Origin: Pyrenophora tritici-repentis | Lineage: Eukaryota > Ascomycota > Dothideomycetes > Pleosporales > Pleosporaceae | Assembly: GCF_003171515.1 (NCBI RefSeq) | Contig: NC_089394.1 | Location: 248,001 to 312,000, forward strand | Length of the DNA: 64,000 nt | Direction of reading: 5' to 3' | Shown: positions 58,870 to 64,000 of the stretch, piece by piece | How positions within the stretch are numbered: position 1 is the stretch's first letter | How the letters are laid out: each line of letters starts with the position of its first letter | Notes under the pieces: generated by a model | Seen by the model: the letters and a program-made list of their open reading frames with translations, nothing else | The model's database searches: none | What the model was told of the DNA's origin: nothing | Position numbers and translations under genes: made by a program

Positions 58870-60075
58870 GTGTGGGCGAAGACTGATGTACCATGTCCAC
58901 CAGGTTTCAGCATTGGAGCGGCTGCGAGCATTTCGTCACCGCCACATCCTTTTGAAACCAAAGAATCAACTTCGCCCTCTCTGGGGCCGGCACTTTTACA
59001 ATTTGTTGGATTTGGTCTCAAAAAGTCGCTTGAGCGACTGAGGTTTATATCTTTACCGCTTGCCCCGCGTGGGTCTGTTTTGGTCGCGCCCGCACCAGGT
59101 TTCGATCCGGGACTCAGTCCCACTCATCCAGCGTCGACGGATGCAGCACCCGTGGCAATCACGTCTCAAGGAAATGCTACAAGCACGTCGTCAATGAGTC
59201 CGACACATCACGGTCTGCGACCAATACTACCACTTCCAACGCAGGTTGGAGATCCCTACGGTCATCATGAGATCTCGGAGCCGGACTTTACCGCTACTAG
59301 GCCATGTTCTGGATGCTCTCCAGTTATCCTGATAACTGCAGCAGGATGGCTCGATCAATCAACTAGGGTGGCGACGAGCTCTACAGTTGAGCCCGTTTCT
59401 CCGCAGGCGGTTACAACAATTCCTGCAGGAGCATCTCCATCAGCTAGTTCGACTAGCATTGCTATCGATTCAGATCCAGATAGTTCAAATTTCGCCATGG
59501 GTGACTCTTGCACCTTGACACCTGGTGAGACTATCATCGTCGATGATACTCCTATCGGGATTCCGACTTCGACAGGTGGGACCGAAGTTGGCATGGTCCC
59601 TTCTGCCACAGCGCTCGTTGTGAATGGCCAAACATCAAACATCAGCACAGTATCCGGTTCCATCTACACAAAAGTAGTACCGGCTGCCTTGAACTACAAC
59701 AACAAAGTCTACACAGCCAATCACGCGGGCTACATTGTAATGGGCCCAGGGACCACGCTCATTCCCGGCGGGACGCCAGTTACCATCAACGGTACAACCC
59801 TAAGCTTGGAGCATAGCGGAACGGCAGTACTCATCCAGAGCACTACACAATCTCTGGAACCTGTTACCACGGTTGTCACATTGAAAAGGGGTTCTGGTGC
59901 GCTGAAAACTGGATGTGGCGCCCCTAGACAATCGACAGGCGATGTTTATGTGTATCCGACTGCGACTCCGGTTTCCGCGGGTGGGATACGGAGTTATGGG
60001 ACCGTGCCGGATGGCTGGCTGGGGAGTGTGATATTGTTGATGTGGTGTGGTATTGGCATTGTTCTCCGGATATGA
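58870..60075 (+). CDS. Surface-type protein with repeated PGGxPVTINGT-like units, N-terminus unresolved
   Basis: 401 codons from the first ATG. After a low-complexity Pro/Ser/Thr half come two diverged units. One has SCTLTPGETIIVDDTPIGI, TEVG and SATALVVNGQT. The other has GYIVMGPGTTLIPGGTPVTI, GTTLSLEHSG and TAVLIQSTTQ. Such repeats occur in large secreted fungal proteins. The C-terminus GWLGSVILLMWCGIGIVL is hydrophobic, suggesting a GPI signal or a membrane anchor. There is no signal peptide at this ATG. A GTAAGT...CACCAG intron (58852-58904) would fuse an upstream open frame without an ATG (ending LLTSESR) to FSIGAAAS. So the true gene starts further upstream, or it is a truncated copy. 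Confidence 0.5.
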   Translation: MWAKTDVPCPPGFSIGAAASISSPPHPFETKESTSPSLGPALLQFVGFGLKKSLERLRFISLPLAPRGSVLVAPAPGFDPGLSPTHPASTDAAPVAITSQGNATSTSSMSPTHHGLRPILPLPTQVGDPYGHHEISEPDFTATRPCSGCSPVILITAAGWLDQSTRVATSSTVEPVSPQAVTTIPAGASPSASSTSIAIDSDPDSSNFAMGDSCTLTPGETIIVDDTPIGIPTSTGGTEVGMVPSATALVVNGQTSNISTVSGSIYTKVVPAALNYNNKVYTANHAGYIVMGPGTTLIPGGTPVTINGTTLSLEHSGTAVLIQSTTQSLEPVTTVVTLKRGSGALKTGCGAPRQSTGDVYVYPTATPVSAGGIRSYGTVPDGWLGSVILLMWCGIGIVLRI

Positions 60076-60267
60076 AGTGTCATCTGAATCCGCAATTGCT
60101 CGATGATGTCGTAGATTTTGTCGATGCGCCGGAAGGCGTTGAGAACATTAGCTGGTAGTCCTGGCCTAGAAATATTAGAAACGAATTCAATGACCCGTCG
60201 CCCTCTTTGTGTACACAACATGGCGAGCGTTTTCAAGTATCCTTGAAGATTTACAAAGATACCTACC

Positions 60268-60377
60268 ACCCAGGTGTCATAAACTACTCGACAACTAGTG
60301 TAAAAGGGCCACTGTAGTCGCCAGACACGCCTATTGGGGCTTACCCACACTGTCAAGTATTTTATGACACCTAGGTG
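60268..60377 (-). mobile_element. ~105-bp MITE, copy C
   Basis: Ends CACCCAGGTGTCATAAA and ATGACACCTAGGTGC. Core AGTCGCCAGACACGCC and GGGCTTACCCACACTGTC. The best-preserved right end of the family. Orientation opposite to copies A and B. It lies about 190 bp after the stop of the surface-type gene. Confidence 0.85.
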
Positions 60378-61660
60378 CCTTGTTGTTCAAGATCATTTAA
60401 TGTGAAAACATTGAGTCCTCATGGTAAAAGCAGCTATGGTGAGTCTCGTGAACGGTGTGGTAAGGTCGGAAGGATACTCGCCACCCATCACGCCACTCAT
60501 GAAAGATTCGCAAAGTCAGCACCGCATCGCCGAAAGATACTTCCAATGTCACATGCCGTTTTTCGGAAAACAATCGCATACTTTCCAGAGAAATCTGCAG
60601 CTCTTTTTTTCCTGCTCAATGAATGACAACGACACATGTTGAGAAGAAAGTGCGCGAACCATCCATCAGCTACTCAAAACACTCCAGCACCACAACGAAC
60701 CCCCTAGAATCCCGTAATGCAAACTTCAATGCATCTATTTCCAGCACACATCAAATTCCTGTTGAATCGACCACGTAGGTACTTACGCCAGGTCACACCG
60801 TCAAGTAAATCACACCACGCCCAACGCATCCACCATCAATCTCACCACCACAACTCAACCAAACCTCCAAAGGCATTCCTCTAACAGTTAACGGACACGT
60901 GAAAAAAAGCGCAATGTCAGCCATCCCCTACTTTACGTACAAACATCCACTTTTCACACGCAACCGGAAACATCTAGATCGAGGGAAAAAGGTTTATTAT
61001 GAGTACCCAGTATAACCAACCAACACAAAAGCGTATCCGACGGGCAAGTACAAAGGCGGAAAAGGGTGTGTGCGCGCGCGTTGTTGTTGGGGTGGTACTC
61101 CGGTGGGCAAAGGCACAGGCCAATAACAGAGTTTTCCCCGCGCCATGCCTCCAAGGGCAGTCTTCTAGCATTTAACGGCTTGGTGTGGTTGCGGGAAAAA
61201 ATCAGGCATTTGGTAATACGGAACAAAACGCAGAAAACATTGCAGAGGGCCGGATGACGACCGACATGCGCCTTACTGCGTAGCCGCCGACGGGAAACGG
61301 GCGCGCGCACCGAAGCCGCGCCGCCCTGGCTTTCCGCAGGGCGTCGTCGTGGCCGTGGTGTCATGATGACTGGGGGCACGGGCTCCATCACGCACCGTGA
61401 AAGGCGTTCTTTGTGGGTTTGGCTGCCGTGTGGCCAATCAGAGGGCTGGGTTGGGGAGGAGCATCTCACGATCTTTGTTTGTGCACAAGGCGTGTGTGTG
61501 CGTATGTGGTGTCATGTGTGTGTGTGTGTGTGTGTGCCTGGGTTTGAAAATTTGAGTTATGGGGTTTTGGTTTGATGGAGGGCGTGTGACGATGCTTGGC
61601 AGGTGTCATAGGGGGAAGTTTCTGGGGAGGCGGCTTTTTTTCTTTGGGTTGGGCTTTTTG
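60378..61660. other. Intergenic, long promoter region
   Basis: No supported gene. Contains a GT microsatellite (about 61493-61545) and, at 60 kb side, only short featureless ORFs. Together with the TATA box it forms the 1.4-kb upstream region of the small gene at 61842. Confidence 0.5.
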
Positions 61661-61666
61661 TATAAA
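61661..61666 (+). promoter_or_regulatory. TATA box of the gene at 61842
   Basis: TATAAA preceded by CTTTTTG and followed by a probable transcript start around 61690-61710, then a degenerate CTA/TAC trinucleotide-rich 5' UTR (61739-61792) before the start codon. A canonical TATA this close is a sign of a strongly regulated gene. Confidence 0.5.
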
Positions 61667-61841
61667 GGAGAGGGTGGTACGGGTGAGGTTGTGTTTGTAT
61701 TCAGCATCAAGCATCAGTTAAGCAGTTGAAGTAACTACTCTACCACTACTACTATTACTACTACTGTTATTACTACTGTTACTACTACTATTCACGACCT
61801 ACCTCAACACTACAACAACAAACACCACAACAACCACAACA

Positions 61842-62321
61842 ATGCCAAACTACCTCAACTCCATGGCCGCCCGAGCAAAGGCCCACCACGAGAGCCTAAA
61901 CGCCGCCTACAACACCTACTACGGCGGCTCATCAACCACAACCTCTCCCTCGACCTCCCTCAACGCCTCCCGCAACACGTCCGTCACCTCCACAAAAGCC
62001 GGCTCCACGAACGCCTCCAAGGCCTGGAAGGCACTCAAGCAACACCACCATGAAATGAATGCTGCTTTCGCTGCCTACTACAGCCCCGGCCACACCCCTT
62101 CCACATCCCGCAACTCAAGCACTACGTCCAGCCCCCGCCACAGCGGTGAGGCACCCCGGAAGAGCGTGCAGACCCATGTCTCTGTCACTGCTGCTGGAGA
62201 CGAGCAGAAGCCAAGGAACTACCAGAAGGTGTGGAAGGCGCTCAAGACCAAGGTCGTGGACCACCACAGGAGTGTTAACGCTGCTTACCAGCAGACTTAT
62301 GGTGCACACAGGAGGTGGTGA
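61842..62321 (+). CDS. Small protein with triplicated HH-x-NAAY motif, 159 aa
   Basis: Single exon, start in excellent context (CACAACAATGCC). Three related helices can be read: [18 protein letters not shown] (11-28), [20 protein letters not shown] (62-81) and [20 protein letters not shown] (131-150). They share a WKALK start (two of three) and the core HHxxxNAA[YF]. The linkers are serine- and threonine-rich and disordered-looking. No signal peptide, no known domain. The clear promoter and strong codon bias for C-ending codons support an expressed gene. A role in stress or conidiation would be a guess. Confidence 0.75.
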   Translation: MPNYLNSMAARAKAHHESLNAAYNTYYGGSSTTTSPSTSLNASRNTSVTSTKAGSTNASKAWKALKQHHHEMNAAFAAYYSPGHTPSTSRNSSTTSSPRHSGEAPRKSVQTHVSVTAAGDEQKPRNYQKVWKALKTKVVDHHRSVNAAYQQTYGAHRRW

Positions 62322-63156
62322 GATGGGTTCCTTTTTTGAAGAAGAGAAGAAGAGGTTGAAAGATGTAATGGAAGGGATTTAGGAATGTGGAGAAAAAAGT
62401 GAGGACAAAAGTGACTTTTTGGGTGCGATATACCAGTTTTTTAGGGGGGAAATAGATGGATAATGGGCGTTTTTTGGACAACAAAAGTTTTTGCTTGGTG
62501 GGAGTTTTGAATGGGGGGAGAAGGGGTAATACTAGAGTTATTAGGGATGCAAGAGTTGATAATAGTATATTCTGCTATAAAGACATTGACTTTGCACTTG
62601 TGATTATTGTTCCTTTACTGCTCGCAAGCTGTGTTGTTGTCGTTTTAGAAATTTGAGAATCTAGTGCATGTGCAATAAGCACTTGGAGAGGCATTTCGGA
62701 GTCACCGTTATGTTGCAGATCATGATTTGAAAATATCATGGTGTGTCAAGGTAGGCTCAGATTTGGGATGAAGAGTATGGGACTCAGATGGTAAGGTACC
62801 TGACTATCCATAGCGGAATAGATGCGGGTACTCAAATAGATGGTGTAGGATCCCAAGTCGGTTATAAAGGTTAGAAGATGTGATGTACTATAAAGTGAGA
62901 TTGAGGTAGTCTAGGTGGAAGCTAGGATGACCATGACCGGCAGAATTCCGATTCGGAAGCATCGGAATGACTAGCCAATCCGAATGGTGTGCTTTCTAAT
63001 TGTACCATGAGGCGGAATTTGCCGCACATGACATAACCTAGCTTTCAACGAAATTGGTGACAACAGACAGCATCAGTCATCCGTCCCCCTTGAAATTCAC
63101 CACTACACTCCTTGTCTCGCCGAGTCGCAACACATTTGGATATCCGACCTACGACC
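62322..63156. other. Intergenic between the triplicated-motif gene and ISA1
   Basis: AT-rich 3' UTR-like stretch with T and G runs, then an ordinary promoter region. No supported gene. Confidence 0.5.
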
Positions 63157-63946
63157 ATGTCACTACCTCGTACCACCGGAGCGTTCGCGCGCTCAAGCTC
63201 AGCATTCCGACGATTCGCCTCCCCATCGCTTCCTCCCCGCAGATGCCCGCAATGCTCGAGGACATTCGCCTCATCGATACAATATCGACAGTCGGCAAAG
63301 CGACAGATGCAGACAGCAACTGCATATCGCCCTGAATCGCTGTATCCTGAACCGCCACCGCGTAATGCTGGTGTACCCGATACTTCGATAGCAGGAGGCG
63401 CAACCGAGGCAACCAAAACAACAGCCCCACAACCGCCTTCAACCGAGCGCAATACAGCCTCGACGGCCGAACAACCGAATATGAGCATACCAGAAGGCGA
63501 AGCACAAAAGTCGCAAGCAGCAGCGCCGAGTAAACCCCTTCGACCGCGCCGCTACAACTTCGGACCCCGGAAAGCGACCATCAAGCTTTCGCCCTCGGCT
63601 GTCGCCCATCTGCGCGAACTCCTTGAACTCCCGGAACCAAAGCTCATTCGGATAGGCACAAAGGCAAAGGGTTGCTCAGGGCTGGCATACCATCTGGAAT
63701 ACGTGGACAAGCCGAGCCCCTTGGACGAGCAGGTAGAGCAAGATGGCGTCAAGGTGCTGATTGACAACAAGGCGCTGTTGAATATTATCGGAAGCGAAAT
63801 GGACTGGCTAGAAGACAAGCTGAACGAGCGCTTCATCTTCAAGAACCCAAACATCAGTAAGTGGTGACGTAGCAATGATTACAACCATCGCTAACACATG
63901 AATAGCTGAGCAATGCGGATGCGGAGAGTCCTTCAGCGTGGCATGA
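63157..63946 (+). CDS. ISA1: Mitochondrial iron-sulfur cluster assembly protein
   Basis: Two exons, 63157-63856 and 63906-63946, with a GCTAACAC branch point; 246 aa. The first ~70 residues are arginine-, serine- and alanine-rich without acids, a mitochondrial presequence. A long alanine/threonine linker follows. The A-type carrier domain begins near residue 135. It shows KGCSGLAYHLEYV with the first cluster-binding cysteine, GSEMDWLEDKL, and at the C-terminus EQCGCGESF with the CxC pair from the second exon. Isa1 with Isa2 matures [4Fe-4S] proteins such as aconitase and lipoate synthase. The linker makes it longer than yeast Isa1. Confidence 0.95.
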
Positions 63947-64000
63947 TACCCTTACGATTCCATCACTATAGAAGCATTACCGGCGTTGCATCTTGGCGTT

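Noticed and set aside
59098..59120. GTTTCGATCC resembling a tRNA B box
   Set aside because: No matching A box or cloverleaf around it, and it lies in an ORF.

Overview
The window looks like a piece of a filamentous ascomycete genome, most likely a Dothideomycete of the order Pleosporales. The evidence is in the genes: introns of about 45-60 bp with GT(A/R)NGT donors and CTAAC-like branch points, a fused alpha-beta tryptophan synthase, a peroxidase-P450 fusion of the linoleate diol synthase (Ppo) type, and malate synthase ending in the peroxisomal signal SKL. The order-level placement is an impression of family content, not a database result. All gene models below were built by hand from reading frames, splice signals and intron phase.

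Layout. 1-5.1 kb is repeat-rich: the 3' part of a Ty1/copia retrotransposon, a 202-bp AAT microsatellite, a 204-bp near-perfect palindrome and small degraded repeats. 6-12 kb holds two minus-strand housekeeping genes, an SPX-domain phosphate transporter and tryptophan synthase (TRP5) with two Gcn4/Cpc1-type sites in its promoter. 12.9-15.6 kb carries three minus-strand genes that share one cysteine framework, an apparently uncharacterised local protein family. 15.7-25.5 kb is gene-poor and decayed: a broken BTB/POZ gene, a multi-pass membrane protein gene and a truncated copy of the succinate dehydrogenase flavoprotein. 26-30 kb has two hypothetical genes and a four-exon tetraspanin.

30-36 kb is an AT-rich accessory island. 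It contains a TA-flanked 400-bp MITE, three small membrane-protein genes sharing a W-S-x-E-A-I-L motif (a fourth lies at 50.6 kb), low-complexity tracts, and one of four copies of a ~105-bp inverted-repeat element (others at 29.7, 52.7 and 60.3 kb). 36.5-49.8 kb is gene-dense: a Ppo-type dioxygenase-P450, the enoyl-CoA reductase TSC13, arginyltransferase ATE1, a diphosphoinositol-polyphosphate Nudix hydrolase and an F-box protein. 50.6-64 kb has a small membrane protein, a small secreted protein, malate synthase, ribosomal protein eS8, a surface-type protein, a short protein with a triplicated motif, and the Fe-S assembly factor ISA1.

The most interesting signals are the three-gene cysteine-framework family (12.9-15.6 kb), the four-member small membrane-protein family with a shared two-exon structure, the ~105-bp MITE family lying close to genes, and the large palindrome beside the retrotransposon. 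No CRISPR array, rRNA or tRNA could be supported.
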